This document shows positions 18,903 to 28,083 of a stretch of DNA of 64,000 nt, piece after piece. The translations under genes were made by a program, and so were the position numbers. Every line of letters starts with the position of its first letter. The first letter of the stretch is position 1. The DNA is from Methylobacter sp. (GTDB lineage: Bacteria > Pseudomonadota > Gammaproteobacteria > Methylococcales > Methylomonadaceae), in NCBI RefSeq assembly GCF_004322395.1, contig NZ_SCTW01000060.1, positions 1 to 64,000 of the forward strand, given 5' to 3'. Under the pieces are notes generated by a model that saw only the letters and a program-made list of their open reading frames with translations, did no database searches and was not told where the DNA came from.

Positions 18903-18977
18903 GTAGGGCGTGCCGTGCGCGCCTTTTTCGGCGCTTGAGTAATTCTGCTATGCTTTGGCGCGCATGGCACGCCCTAC
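18903..18977. repeat. GTAGGGCGTGCC inverted repeat
   Basis: 21-bp arms (18903-18923 and 18957-18977) with a single mismatch around a 33-base loop. Related GTAGGGTACGC palindromes occur at 46587 and 47513. It sits between moaE and the DUF2797 gene. Confidence 0.75.
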
Positions 18978-18988
18978 TTCAAAGCTGT

Positions 18989-19435
18989 TTAAAGATAACC
19001 ATCCGTATTTTTGACCAGCCAACGCTCGGCCTGGGATTTTAACAGCTCTTTTTTCCAGAACGGCGCCCTCGACTTTAACGCTTCCATGATATAACGATTT
19101 GCATCAAAAGCATCGCCGCGATGCGAGGTCCAGACTGCCACCAGCACTATCGGTTCATTAGGCAGAATGTCGCCCACCCGGTGCACTACTAGCGCGTCGA
19201 TAACCGGCCATTGCCGAGAAGCTTCGGCAACGATTTTTTCCAGCTGTTTTTCGGTCATACCGGGGTAATGCTCCAGCGTCATGCCCTTAATATCATCTCC
19301 TTCATTGAAATCGCGCATCGTACCTATGAATACACAGGTTGCGCCAAACTTCCCCTCCATATCGCTTGCCGAATACTGATGCGCTTGTGTTTCCTGCCAA
19401 GGATCGAAAGGTTCCGCGCAAATTTTTACGATCAT
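18989..19435 (-). CDS. moaE: Molybdopterin synthase catalytic subunit
   Basis: 148 residues, usual for MoaE. Family motifs visible are GATCVFIGTMRDFNEGD, MTLEHYPGMTEKQLEKI, VVHRVGDILPNEPIVLVAVW and SHRGDAFDANRYIMEALKSR, with the C-terminal PFWKKE lysines used in precursor Z conversion. It forms a heterotetramer with MoaD to insert the dithiolene sulfurs of molybdopterin. It starts two bases after the moaD stop. Confidence 0.95.
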   Translation of the reverse strand: MIVKICAEPFDPWQETQAHQYSASDMEGKFGATCVFIGTMRDFNEGDDIKGMTLEHYPGMTEKQLEKIVAEASRQWPVIDALVVHRVGDILPNEPIVLVAVWTSHRGDAFDANRYIMEALKSRAPFWKKELLKSQAERWLVKNTDGYL

Positions 19436-19437
19436 TC

Positions 19438-19677
19438 TCAGCCCCCTGTCACCGGCGGAAAAAACGCCACCTCATCGCCGTCCTTAACTGCACTGTCCAA
19501 TTCAACATAATCCATATTAACCGCCGCCAAACTATTACTCGGCAGCGGTTTGTTCGGATTGGCGCGGCACCATACATCGCTGACTGTAGTTAAGCCGGCG
19601 AACTCCAGGCTGTCTTCCGAGCGTCCGACACTTTCTTTCAAGCTGGCAAAATAACGTACCTTAATTGACATGGTCAC
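19438..19677 (-). CDS. moaD: Molybdopterin synthase sulfur carrier subunit
   Basis: 79 residues with a ubiquitin-like fold. It starts MSIKVRYFASLKESVGR after a two-residue extension and ends FFPPVTGG, the Gly-Gly C-terminus that is thiocarboxylated to carry sulfur. It directly precedes moaE in the same operon, and moaC is divergent 134 bases away. Confidence 0.95.
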   Translation of the reverse strand: MTMSIKVRYFASLKESVGRSEDSLEFAGLTTVSDVWCRANPNKPLPSNSLAAVNMDYVELDSAVKDGDEVAFFPPVTGG

Positions 19678-19766
19678 TTACTCAGTCACAAAAAATAAAA
19701 TTCGACAAGTCGCATTTCAAGGTAGAACTGTCAGTCGCCTTTTTAGTTTTCTTAACCGGCAGTTGT

Positions 19767-19772
19767 TATAAT
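19767..19772 (+). promoter_or_regulatory. Candidate -10 element of the moaC promoter
   Basis: A consensus TATAAT lies 39 bases before the moaC start, in the 134-base divergent moaD/moaC gap. No good -35 box is visible at the expected spacing. Confidence 0.35.
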
Positions 19773-19811
19773 AAAACGCGCTTGCCCTTTCACTGATAAT
19801 TTTACAGAAAA

Positions 19812-20291
19812 ATGACTGCATTAACCCACTTTAATCAATCCGGCGAAGCTCATATGGTCGACGTCGGAGAAAAGGCGATAACCCAGCGTACAGCCATTGC
19901 TGAAGGCTATATTGAGATGCAGCCGGAAACGCTCAAATTGATCGTAGATGGCGGACATAAAAAAGGTGATGTGCTGGGTATAGCAAGAATAGCCGGCATT
20001 ATGGCCAGCAAGAAAACTGCGGAGCTGATCCCGTTGTGCCATCCGCTGCCGCTAACGCATGTAGAAATCAAACTGAGTGCAGAAGCCGACCGCAACCGAA
20101 TACGCTGCCAAACTATCGTAAAAACCAATGGTCAAACCGGTGTTGAAATGGAAGCGCTGAATGCCACGCAAATTGCATTGCTTACGATCTACGATATGTG
20201 CAAAGCCGTAGATAGGGGAATGGTTATCCAGTCAGTTCGGTTGCTGGAGAAAGATGGCGGTAAATCGGGGCGCTGGCAGCGCAGTCAATAG
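19812..20291 (+). CDS. moaC: Cyclic pyranopterin monophosphate synthase
   Basis: 159 residues. Conserved MoaC segments are [60 protein letters not shown] and [13 protein letters not shown], including the catalytic Lys/Asp/His positions. It acts with MoaA (not in the window) to make cyclic pyranopterin from GTP, the first step of molybdenum cofactor synthesis. It is divergent from moaDE, so the three genes probably share a regulatory region. Confidence 0.96.
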   Translation: MTALTHFNQSGEAHMVDVGEKAITQRTAIAEGYIEMQPETLKLIVDGGHKKGDVLGIARIAGIMASKKTAELIPLCHPLPLTHVEIKLSAEADRNRIRCQTIVKTNGQTGVEMEALNATQIALLTIYDMCKAVDRGMVIQSVRLLEKDGGKSGRWQRSQ

Positions 20292-20478
20292 GAATTTCCG
20301 AGTGCTGGCAATTTATGCCAGCAAGCAGAAAAGATCGATTTTATTCAAAGCACTTATCGTTCTGGTTAGCACCCAATGATGTAATATGGTTGTTTATTAG
20401 ATTTGTTACACTAAACTTAAATTTTCAACAACGCGCCGACTGTTTTGGCGCCATGAAAGAATAACAGCAGAGACCGAT

Positions 20479-21519
20479 ATGCCGATTATATTAAAAGAAC
20501 TTGCCGATTTTTGTGGAGCGCGGATTGAGGGCGGCGACCCATCAGCAGTCGTCCATTCAGCGGCAGATATTACCTCTGCACAGCAAGGTCAAGTCACTCA
20601 ATTGACTAATGCTCGCTATACCCAACATATCAAAGGCTCAACGGCTTCCGCCTGCTTTATTGCAGAAGGCTTCACTGTTGAAAATGTACCAGAAGGCATG
20701 GCGCTGTTAATTTGCGTTGATCCTGAAATCAGTTTTATCAAAGCCGTCGAATTACTGCATCCTGCCAGAACTTATACGCAGCAAATTGCATCGCAGGCAG
20801 TGCTTGAAGCCAATGTGGCGTTAGGTAATGAACTGTATATCGGACCTTATGCTGTAATTGGTGAAAACTCAAGTTTAGGCGATGGCAGCGAAATACATGC
20901 AGGCGCTTATCTTGGTAAAAATGTCAAAATAGGTAAAAACTGTCGAATTTATCCTTATGCGGTAATTTATGACGATGTGGTCGTGGGAAATAATGTCATT
21001 ATTCATTCAGGTGCGATCATTGGCGCTGACGGCTTTGGTTATAAGTTCAGGAACAACCAGCATGTCAAAGTTCCCCAGGTCGGTAATGTGGTTATTGAGG
21101 ACAATGTCGAGATTGGTGCCAATACCTGTATAGACCGGGGAGCGCTGGGAAGTACCTTGATAGGCGCAGGTAGTAAAATCGATAATCTGGTGCAGATTGG
21201 GCACAATAACAAAGTCGGCAAAAATGTAATCATGTGCGGATTAACGGGGGTGTCCGGCTCTTGCAACATTGAAGATTATGCGATTCTGGCGGGAAGTTCG
21301 GGTATTGCCGATCATGTTACGATTGGCCGTGGAGCAGTGATTATGGCTCGTTCCGGCGTGGCGGGCGATGTCGAGGCAGGGATGCAGGTTTTTGGCAGTC
21401 CTGCAAAAGATAAAAAGACGGCTTATAAAGAGCAGATCGCAATCAGTAAATTACCTGAGTTATTGAAAAGGGTAAAAATGCTGGAAGAAAAAATTCAGAT
21501 GCTGGAAAAAGATGCGTAG
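20479..21519 (+). CDS. lpxD: UDP-3-O-acylglucosamine N-acyltransferase
   Basis: 346 residues: an N-terminal uridine-binding domain (about 1-100), a left-handed beta-helix of hexapeptide repeats (about 105-300; for example [20 protein letters not shown]), the catalytic-His region [18 protein letters not shown], and a C-terminal helix (about 315-345). It adds the N-linked 3-hydroxyacyl chain in lipid A synthesis. It is not next to bamA, fabZ, lpxA or lpxB, where lpxD usually lies, so it is a relocated or second copy. TTGTTT (20390) and TAAACT (20412), 16 bases apart, may be its promoter. Confidence 0.9.
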   Translation: MPIILKELADFCGARIEGGDPSAVVHSAADITSAQQGQVTQLTNARYTQHIKGSTASACFIAEGFTVENVPEGMALLICVDPEISFIKAVELLHPARTYTQQIASQAVLEANVALGNELYIGPYAVIGENSSLGDGSEIHAGAYLGKNVKIGKNCRIYPYAVIYDDVVVGNNVIIHSGAIIGADGFGYKFRNNQHVKVPQVGNVVIEDNVEIGANTCIDRGALGSTLIGAGSKIDNLVQIGHNNKVGKNVIMCGLTGVSGSCNIEDYAILAGSSGIADHVTIGRGAVIMARSGVAGDVEAGMQVFGSPAKDKKTAYKEQIAISKLPELLKRVKMLEEKIQMLEKDA

Positions 21520-21720
21520 CTAATGTTTATAAAGTTCGCAGGCTTTTTGACCCGGTTAAGTATTCTGATTACGTACCGCTATTCACGGTAAAGGTCGTTC
21601 AAATTCAGCGCTTGGCTGGATATTCGATTGAAAATCACGAGGTCGGATACATAAAACGATCTGAGGGCCAGGTCGGATTCGAGAGCTATGAAGTGTTGAA
21701 CAGAAGAAAGTTTTGTGGAT

Positions 21721-21760
21721 AAAAAAATACCCCCCGCAATTAACGGGAGGTACTTTTTTT
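21721..21760. terminator. Bidirectional intrinsic terminator
   Basis: Seven A, a stem TACCCCCCG/CGGGAGGTA with one mismatch, then seven T. It serves the small membrane protein gene on the minus strand and may also stop lpxD transcription on the plus strand. Confidence 0.8.
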
Positions 21761-21780
21761 AATTGACTGCGTTTTCAGAA

Positions 21781-21972
21781 TTATTGCGCAGTTTTGTTGC
21801 CGGTTTTCTTCGCATCAATTTTTGAGAAAACTTCAGCGTTACTCGCAGCAACAGCACCACTTTGCAAATGCTTTGTTTCGTCTTGTTTCAACAGTACAAC
21901 TAATACAATAACAGCAGCAATAGCAACACCAGCGATCAACCATGTGTTGTCTTTTTCTTGTTCTTCAGCCAT
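21781..21972 (-). CDS. Small single-pass membrane protein, unrecognised
   Basis: 63 residues: a charged N-terminus (MAEEQEKDN), one strong transmembrane helix (about 11-28, TWLIAGVAIAAVIVLVVLL), then a soluble, slightly basic tail. It has its own terminator at 21721-21760, and the ATG follows a GAGGA-type ribosome binding site, so it looks expressed as a single gene. It lies beside the RegA/RegB genes but with a large gap. No family was recognised; small membrane proteins like this often modulate larger complexes. Confidence 0.65.
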   Translation of the reverse strand: MAEEQEKDNTWLIAGVAIAAVIVLVVLLKQDETKHLQSGAVAASNAEVFSKIDAKKTGNKTAQ

Positions 21973-22540
21973 TTTAAAATCCTCGAAAGTTTATATTATA
22001 TTGTTTTATTCCCTTTCCTCAAAGGGGCCGCCCAACAAATTACTTTATTGGGTTGCTTGTCGAATTAAGTAATAAACGACAGTGTACTTTTTATCATGAG
22101 ACACAGCGTTATGTCAAAGCTATAAATAAAAAAATAACCAATTGGCTTAGAATTTATGGCACTAAAGAGGTTGTTGGCGACTGAAAAAAACATTTTGACA
22201 AGCATTAACAAACTGAAAATTAATGCAAATAACTTTGCAAAACCGGTTATTAAACAGATTGAGCAAAGGATATTGTTACGGATTAAATCATAGGGATTTA
22301 GAATGAAGTTATCGGGATAAAAGAGAATTGCGTTTTAAACCGGCCGCCCTCCCGAAGATGCCCTTAAACAAAATCGGATACGGTTAAAAGCTCCAGAACT
22401 GAAAATATCTGCCTCGAGACCGATGCTAAATGAGGGAACATAGTACTTTGACAGCAATTTCAATCCTAAATTGGCTAGATTTAAAAACTGAAACTCAAGC
22501 AGGTGTGTTTTTAGCCTATGTTGTTTGGTCACTCTATCGT
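21973..22540. other. Intergenic region between regA-like gene and small membrane protein gene
   Basis: 568 AT-rich bases with no confident gene. One 45-codon plus-strand frame (22157-22294, MALKRLLATEKNILTSINKL and onward) has no ribosome binding site and is not called. The right part near 22340-22500 shows no strong hairpin. It probably contains the promoter for the 63-residue protein. Confidence 0.5.
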
Positions 22541-23089
22541 TTATTCTCTAACCGGCTTTTTATCCAACTTTCTTTGCAACGTCCGTCTGTGCATATTTAA
22601 CGCTCTGGCAGCGGCCGAAATATTGCCGTCATGCTGCATCAGTACTTTTTGTAAATGCTCCCATTCCAGGCGCTTTACGGATAAGGGATTTTCGCTAATC
22701 AAGACCGATGAGTCGCCTTCATTTTTATTCAGGGCATTGACAATTTCATCCGCATTAGCCGGTTTGGTCAAATAGTGTGTGGCGCCCAGTTTTATTGCTT
22801 CAACCGCTGTGGCAATACTGGCAAAGCCGGTTAACATGACGCAAATGGTATTGTCATCCAAAGAGATCAGTTTTTTTACCAGTTCCAGGCCGGATTCATG
22901 GCCGATACGCAAATCAATCACTGCATATTCAGGCAAATAACGTTCAGCCAAAGCTATTCCGTCTTTAACATCGTTAGCGACCAGTACCTCATAATTTCTT
23001 TTTTCTAATGCACTTTTTAACACTTTGCAAAAAGTTTTATCATCGTCCACCAGCAGCAGCCGTGGCTTATCCATTTCCTGGATCATCAT
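22541..23089 (-). CDS. regA: RegA/PrrA/ActR-type response regulator
   Basis: 182 residues. The receiver domain has acidic residues DDD near 14-16 and the phospho-acceptor in YAVIDLRIGHESGLELV. The C-terminus is a Fis-type helix-turn-helix (GNISAAARALNMHRRTLQRK), near-identical in character to the conserved DNA-binding end of RegA/PrrA/ActR. An alternative start at 23074 (MDKPRL) is possible. It overlaps the end of the cognate kinase gene. The family controls respiration, carbon and nitrogen fixation genes in response to redox state. Confidence 0.88.
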   Translation of the reverse strand: MMIQEMDKPRLLLVDDDKTFCKVLKSALEKRNYEVLVANDVKDGIALAERYLPEYAVIDLRIGHESGLELVKKLISLDDNTICVMLTGFASIATAVEAIKLGATHYLTKPANADEIVNALNKNEGDSSVLISENPLSVKRLEWEHLQKVLMQHDGNISAAARALNMHRRTLQRKLDKKPVRE

Positions 23090-24449
23090 TATTATTCTCA
23101 GTATTTAAAAGGGGCAGGGTGATTTCCACGCAGGCGCCGCCCGATTCGCTGTTATAAAGACTAATTTTACCGCCCAGACGATTAATAGTGGAATAGGCTA
23201 GAAATAATCCGACACCTAAACCGCGTTTTTTGCTGATAACAGGTTGCTTTCCGGCAAAATCAATTAATTCCGGCGGCAGACCGGGGCCAAAATCCTTGAT
23301 TTTAATAGTGGCGTAATCTAAATCCCACGACGCATGAAATTCGATACCTTTTTCCGGCGGCGATGCTTCAGCGGCATTATTTAAAATATTAATAATAGAG
23401 TGGGTCAGAGTGAGTTCGGCAACGATTTTTGCCTGCATTGCAACATCAGGATTAATAAAGAAAGATAGTTTTGAAGTCGGCTTGTGCGTGCGCCATTGAT
23501 TGATTACTTCGTCAATATAATCCGTTAGTAGCATGGCGCTACCCGATTCGGCGCGCATTTCACCGGCAGAGGCTGACATCACCGATAGCGCGGTTTTGCA
23601 TCGGTCAATTTGTTGCTGCATGATTGATAATTTCTCATGTAGATCCGGGAAGCGATGGGTCGGATACTCTTGTTCAAGTTCATGGGTCACAATAGCAATA
23701 GTCCCTAATGGTGTTCCCATGTCATGAGCGGCACTTGCTGCTAATGTTCCCAACGCTACTACACGCTCATCCCTTAACGCATTTTCCCTGGCTTCAGCCA
23801 GGTTTCGCTCCTGAGCTTTGAGCGTTTTAGCCAACTCAACTACAAAGAATGCGACTAAGCCGGCGCTAAATACAAAGCCAAACCACATGCCGAAAATATG
23901 CAGATTAAAATAGTGGCTGTCACTCATGGCATGAACTTGTTGCAACAATTCATAATTCTTTGTATCGGAATACTTCATTTCCGGACTGGGCATATGTGGC
24001 TCAATCGACGGCAGAGGAATATTGTAAGCCATTAACGCCGTATACATGGACGTGGTTAAAATCACCATATACCAGGCATAGGATTGATGCAGCATAATGG
24101 CTGTAATAATCAGAGGTAATAAGAATACCCAGGTAATCGGGTTTGATGCGCCGCCAGTCAGATACAGCAACGCCGTAATACCAAAAACATCAATAACTAG
24201 TTGAGAAAAAATTTCCAATTCCGTAACCGGATCTTCTGTCTGCAACCGCATTGAAGTATAAATATTAACTACAATGATCGACAGTATAACCAGCCAGAGA
24301 GGCTGCTCCGGCAAACGGATATTAAGGCCGTATACGGATAAAACAATCAGTATAACCTCGCTCATTATCATCAAGTTTCTAAGAATAAACAGCCACTTCA
24401 GGTTTTGTCGGGCGGAAAATTCTGATTTAGGTGAAGCGTATGAAAGCAT
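23067..24449 (-). CDS. regB: RegB/PrrB-type redox sensor histidine kinase
   Basis: 460 residues: about six transmembrane helices (20-205), then the H-box LAASAAHDMGTPLGTIAIV with phospho-acceptor His242, and ATPase motifs (NILNNAAEASPP, DFGPGLPPEL, GLGVGLFLAYSTINRLGGKI). Two RegB hallmarks are visible. GGASNPI at 99-105 matches the GGxxNPF quinone-sensing motif, with Ile for Phe, and Cys284 lies about 40 residues after the His, where the RegB redox cysteine sits. It therefore probably signals quinone-pool or redox state to the neighbouring response regulator. Confidence 0.88.
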   Translation of the reverse strand: MLSYASPKSEFSARQNLKWLFILRNLMIMSEVILIVLSVYGLNIRLPEQPLWLVILSIIVVNIYTSMRLQTEDPVTELEIFSQLVIDVFGITALLYLTGGASNPITWVFLLPLIITAIMLHQSYAWYMVILTTSMYTALMAYNIPLPSIEPHMPSPEMKYSDTKNYELLQQVHAMSDSHYFNLHIFGMWFGFVFSAGLVAFFVVELAKTLKAQERNLAEARENALRDERVVALGTLAASAAHDMGTPLGTIAIVTHELEQEYPTHRFPDLHEKLSIMQQQIDRCKTALSVMSASAGEMRAESGSAMLLTDYIDEVINQWRTHKPTSKLSFFINPDVAMQAKIVAELTLTHSIINILNNAAEASPPEKGIEFHASWDLDYATIKIKDFGPGLPPELIDFAGKQPVISKKRGLGVGLFLAYSTINRLGGKISLYNSESGGACVEITLPLLNTENNNDDPGNG

Positions 24450-24661
24450 TTTTATAAATATAATATGAGATAAAAAATAACCTAAATAATAAACTAAGCT
24501 TATTTAAGTACATTATCGGGATTTAAATTATAAATTAAACAACAATATAAACTGCGACAATATGTCACATTTAATATTGCATTATTTATTGATATTATTA
24601 ACTTAACTTATTGAGCGCCATAGCTAAAAAGTTACGTTATATTCTTCCTAAATTATTCCAA

Positions 24662-24688
24662 GGCGGTTTTTAAAACCGTCTTTTTTTT
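24662..24688 (+). terminator. Plus-strand intrinsic terminator with no plus-strand gene upstream
   Basis: The hairpin GGCGGTTTTTAAAACCGTC is followed by eight T on the plus strand only. Both neighbouring genes (regB and msrA) run on the minus strand, so it has no annotated transcript to stop. It may mark the end of a small RNA starting in 24450-24660. Confidence 0.65.
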
Positions 24689-24699
24689 GTCCTGTAAAA

Positions 24700-25338
24700 T
24701 CAACGTCTATCAAAAGACAGGTCTAATCCTCCCAAACCACAGTAACCCGCCGGATTTTTCGCCAGATATTGCTGATGCATATCCTCAGCATAATAAAACT
24801 CTTTTGCCGGCATAATCTCGGTGGTTATTTGGTTAAAACCCGGTTGAGCCAGTTGATGCTGGTAATGTTGTTTTGACTCAATAGCTTCATCAAGTTGTTG
24901 CTGAGTGTAGGTATAAATCCCCGATCTGTATTGCGTGCCGATGTCATTGCCTTGTCTCATGCCTTGAGTGGGGTTGTGGGATTCCCAAAAAATACGGAGC
25001 AATTCGCGGTACGAAACAATAGTTGGGTCGTAAATAACTTTAACAACCTCGCTATGCCCGGTTAAACCGGTACAGACTTCTTCATAAGTCGGATTGGGAG
25101 TATAGCCCCCGCTATAACCGACTGCCGTGCTATAAACGCCGGGACATTGCCAAAACTTCCGTTCCGCTCCCCAGAAGCAGCCCATGCCGAACAAGGCTTG
25201 CTCCATAGATTCAGGGAAAGGCGAGAGTATCGGGTTGCCTGTCACAAAATGCCTGTTTGTAATAGGCATAGGCGTGTTACGGCCAGGTAAAGCTTCTTTC
25301 GGATCAGGTAGCGTAAGTTTTTTTGATGAAAAAATCAT
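24700..25338 (-). CDS. msrA: Peptide methionine-(S)-sulfoxide reductase
   Basis: 212 residues from [13 protein letters not shown]; the longer frame from 25437 runs into the divergent hslO gene and is rejected. The catalytic motif [13 protein letters not shown] is present, followed by [20 protein letters not shown] and the resolving-Cys C-terminal region [10 protein letters not shown]. The length and N-terminal extension match the long (E. coli-like) MsrA form. It repairs oxidised methionine with thioredoxin. It is divergent from hslO, so two oxidative-stress proteins share a promoter region. Confidence 0.95.
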   Translation of the reverse strand: MIFSSKKLTLPDPKEALPGRNTPMPITNRHFVTGNPILSPFPESMEQALFGMGCFWGAERKFWQCPGVYSTAVGYSGGYTPNPTYEEVCTGLTGHSEVVKVIYDPTIVSYRELLRIFWESHNPTQGMRQGNDIGTQYRSGIYTYTQQQLDEAIESKQHYQHQLAQPGFNQITTEIMPAKEFYYAEDMHQQYLAKNPAGYCGLGGLDLSFDRR

Positions 25339-25425
25339 GGCCTGTGGTATTTTTATACGACTGTTTAAATAAGGATTATTATGATCCTGATGGCATAAAA
25401 TGCACGACTTTTTAATTGGGGGAAC

Positions 25426-26295
25426 ATGATAGATCAAGATTTGTTACGCCGTTTTTTATTTGAGGAGCTCGGTGTTCGCGGGGAATGGGTTAAATTGACC
25501 GACAGCTGGCAAGCGGCTAAAAGTCATCAGCGCGGCTCTGAAAACATGCAGTTGCAACTAGGGCAGGCGCTGGCAGCCGTAGTCATGTTGTCGGCTACCG
25601 TCAAGTTTAAAGGCTCGATGATTCTTCAGGCTCAAGGCGATGGCGCTATTAAAACTCTGGTTGCCCAGGCGACGGAGCAGCGCAAAATAAGGGGCTTGGT
25701 CAGAGGCAAGGAAAGCGTAACTCTCGGACCGCTGGAAGCTATGTTCGGTCAAGGGCGACTGGTGCTTACCATAGAGGCTGAAAACGGCCAGCCTTATCAG
25801 GGCATCGTCCCGCTGCAAGGTGGCAATTTGGCCGCTGCCTTGCAAACTTATTTTGAACAGTCCGAGCAACTTAAGACCCGCTTATGGCTATTTGCCAATG
25901 CAACCCATGCCGTAGGATTATTATTACAGCAAATGCCGGCACAGGAAAATTATGAGGCTAATTGGGAGCATATCGAAATATTGGCAAATACAGTAACCGA
26001 ACAAGAACTGTTCGAGCTGGATTCCGAACAGTTGCTGTACCGATTATTCAATCAGGAAAAAGTCAGGTTGTTTGATCCTGAACCGGTTGAGTTCAGCTGC
26101 GCCTGTTCACGGTCAAACATTGAAAGAACATTATTCGCTATGGGGCGGGTTGAGCTGGAAGATATTCTAAACGAGCGGAGCATTATTGAAGTAAATTGCG
26201 AATTTTGCAGTAAACAATACCGCTTTGATAAAGTCGATGTGGAAAATATCCTGTCTCAGCAAACTACCGTTTCAGACTCTGAAACACGACATTGA
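25426..26295 (+). CDS. hslO: Hsp33 redox-regulated chaperone
   Basis: 289 residues, preceded by a strong GGGGGA ribosome binding site at 25418. The N-terminal fold begins [17 protein letters not shown] and continues with [20 protein letters not shown]. The C-terminal zinc switch has CAC (FSCACSRSN) and CEFC ([10 protein letters not shown]), the CxC...CxxC cysteines that form disulfides under oxidation and activate holdase activity. It is divergent from msrA and followed, about a dozen bases after its stop, by a putative lipoprotein gene. Confidence 0.95.
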   Translation: MIDQDLLRRFLFEELGVRGEWVKLTDSWQAAKSHQRGSENMQLQLGQALAAVVMLSATVKFKGSMILQAQGDGAIKTLVAQATEQRKIRGLVRGKESVTLGPLEAMFGQGRLVLTIEAENGQPYQGIVPLQGGNLAAALQTYFEQSEQLKTRLWLFANATHAVGLLLQQMPAQENYEANWEHIEILANTVTEQELFELDSEQLLYRLFNQEKVRLFDPEPVEFSCACSRSNIERTLFAMGRVELEDILNERSIIEVNCEFCSKQYRFDKVDVENILSQQTTVSDSETRH

Positions 26296-26306
26296 TCAAT
26301 AATCCT

Positions 26307-27092
26307 ATGAAAGCCGGAATCATTAAACGAAGTCTTCGCATTGTTCTTTTGCTGGTGCTGGCTGGCTCATTATCCGGCTGCATGTATTGGATTCGGGCCT
26401 ATCAAGTCTACCTGCAAATGGATGAATTCGATCGCAACTTTTCTGTAGTGTCCAACAATGAATTTACTTTGCACTTTAAGGAGCCCATTCTTTACAGCAA
26501 GGATTTTGTTTCCCTGTCCAAGCTGTACGCCAGTCAGGATGATCCTATACCGGAAGGTAGACGCTGGCGATACTGGTTTCGCAAAGTTGACGGCAACAAT
26601 AAACTGATCAAGCCGGAAGTAAAGTTTTATTCGGATTTAAGTTTTAATAAAGAAAATCGCTTAATTGCCTGGTCATTTTCTTCACTTTTTTTGGCAATTG
26701 CTCCAGCCAAATTTTTAGAGGTTTCTTTACGTTCGATAGGCGGCGCCGAAATCGACAAAGAGAAGAAGCAGCTCAAAGCCAACTCGGCATTGCTGGAGAA
26801 AATTTCCGAAGATTTGCCCAGAAAACCGGCCGTTGTGGCGCAACTGGGCCAGCCTTTTGAAATCAAAGATGAAGGGGAGCAGGAAGTGTATATTTACCGT
26901 TTTTTATTGGAAACTCATCATATAGAAGAAGGTTATGAAGATCGCGCCTTAAACGAAGTTAAAATCACCTTCGATAAAAAGACCCAAGAGCTGATTAGAA
27001 TGTCTGGACGGTTTGCAGGACTTAAAGTTTCAATCAATTACCGAAAGTTTCTTGATGAAGCACCAGATGTCGCCCAAGGCAAACCGGAATAG
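26307..27092 (+). CDS. Putative lipoprotein, unrecognised
   Basis: About 261 residues from the ATG at 26307; the TTG at 26292 would overlap hslO. The N-terminus is a lipoprotein signal (IVLLLVLAGSLSGCMYW, lipobox SLSGC). The rest is mixed alpha/beta with no catalytic motif seen. A segment near 185-235 (VVAQLGQPFEIKDEGEQEVY) resembles the BamE/SmpA-like repeats of small outer membrane lipoproteins, but this is weak. It probably shares a transcript with hslO and ends at a strong terminator. Confidence 0.7.
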   Translation: MKAGIIKRSLRIVLLLVLAGSLSGCMYWIRAYQVYLQMDEFDRNFSVVSNNEFTLHFKEPILYSKDFVSLSKLYASQDDPIPEGRRWRYWFRKVDGNNKLIKPEVKFYSDLSFNKENRLIAWSFSSLFLAIAPAKFLEVSLRSIGGAEIDKEKKQLKANSALLEKISEDLPRKPAVVAQLGQPFEIKDEGEQEVYIYRFLLETHHIEEGYEDRALNEVKITFDKKTQELIRMSGRFAGLKVSINYRKFLDEAPDVAQGKPE

Positions 27093-27122
27093 CCGCCAAA
27101 TTAATCCTTTCTTATCGCCAAT

Positions 27123-27160
27123 AAAAAAGGCTTAGACATTTAATGGCCTAAGCCTTTTTT
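27123..27160. terminator. Bidirectional intrinsic terminator
   Basis: AAAAAAGGCTTAG (27123-27135) pairs perfectly with CTAAGCCTTTTTT (27148-27160). It sits between two convergent genes and can serve both. Confidence 0.92.
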
Positions 27161-27202
27161 ATACCGCTCGGGTCGACCGGTTAAGCCGACCCGATAACCA
27201 AC

Positions 27203-27808
27203 TTACAGCTTATCAGCATTCTTTTCCAAGTATGCCGCAACACCGGCTGGGTTTGCGTTCATACCGGAATCGCCTTTTTGCCAACCGGCTGGGCATACTT
27301 CGCCATGCTCTTCGTGGAATTGTAAGGCGTCAACCATGCGCAGCAATTCATCCATGTCGCGACCTAAAGGCAGATCGTTAACAACCTGATGACGAACCTT
27401 GCCGTCGCGGTCGATCAGGAAAGTGCCGCGGTAAGCCACCGCAGGCGCATCGGCTTCAACATCATAATCTTTGCAAATAGAGTGAGATATGTCCGCAGCC
27501 ATTGTGTAACGAACAGGACCAATGCCGCCTTTATTGACAGGTGTATTACGCCATGCGTTGTGGGTGAAATGAGAGTCTATAGATACGGCAATAACTTCAA
27601 CATTACGGCTTTTGAATGCATCCATTCGATGATCTAAAGCAATCAATTCACTAGGGCAAACGAAGGTGAAATCTAACGGGTAGAAAAAAACTACCGCATA
27701 TTTTCCGCGAGTGGCAGCAGAAAAATTAAATGAATCAACTATTTGACCATCGCCAAGAACAGCAGGAACTGTAAAATCAGGTGCTTGTTTACCGACTAGT
27801 ACGCTCAT
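27203..27808 (-). CDS. Typical 2-Cys peroxiredoxin (AhpC/Prx1 type)
   Basis: 201 residues. Peroxidatic Cys in FFYPLDFTFVCPSELIAL and resolving Cys in HGEVCPAGWQKGD define a typical 2-Cys peroxiredoxin. GGIGPVRYTMAADIS is of the GGLG type, and the extended C-terminus is the feature linked to hyperoxidation sensitivity. It reduces hydrogen and organic peroxides, using thioredoxin or AhpF (not in the window). A GGAGAT ribosome binding site precedes the ATG. It is the third oxidative-stress gene in this stretch after msrA and hslO. Confidence 0.93.
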   Translation of the reverse strand: MSVLVGKQAPDFTVPAVLGDGQIVDSFNFSAATRGKYAVVFFYPLDFTFVCPSELIALDHRMDAFKSRNVEVIAVSIDSHFTHNAWRNTPVNKGGIGPVRYTMAADISHSICKDYDVEADAPAVAYRGTFLIDRDGKVRHQVVNDLPLGRDMDELLRMVDALQFHEEHGEVCPAGWQKGDSGMNANPAGVAAYLEKNADKL

Positions 27809-28083
27809 CGATTATCTCCAATAAATAGTGAAAAAACAAAAGGCTTTTAATTTGATGTTAGCCACTGGGACAGTGGATTGATGAAATTGTACACTAACTT
27901 AGTAGGGAATTGTCGAAATTGTTGTTATTTTTAGCTTGCTTTAATTTTAATTTTAGCCATAATTTGTCATTAATAGCTTACAATGCTGTCAGAGATATGC
28001 TCTAGCACGGGGGGTCTTCAAATCTGTCGCCCTAACTTGGCTGTTAAATTCATTTACTTTTATTTTGTTGATGGAATTCGATC

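Noticed and set aside
21520-21720. Open plus-strand frame of about 60 codons after lpxD (includes VKYSDYVPLFTVKVVQIQRL)
   Set aside because: No ATG in a sensible position; it overlaps the end of lpxD in another frame and has no known homology.
22157-22294. 45-codon plus-strand frame starting MALKRLLATEKNIL
   Set aside because: No ribosome binding site, AT-rich intergenic setting and no family resemblance; could be chance.
27961-28083. Possible tRNA or structured RNA upstream of the AP2-like gene
   Set aside because: No cloverleaf or anticodon arm could be assembled from the sequence.
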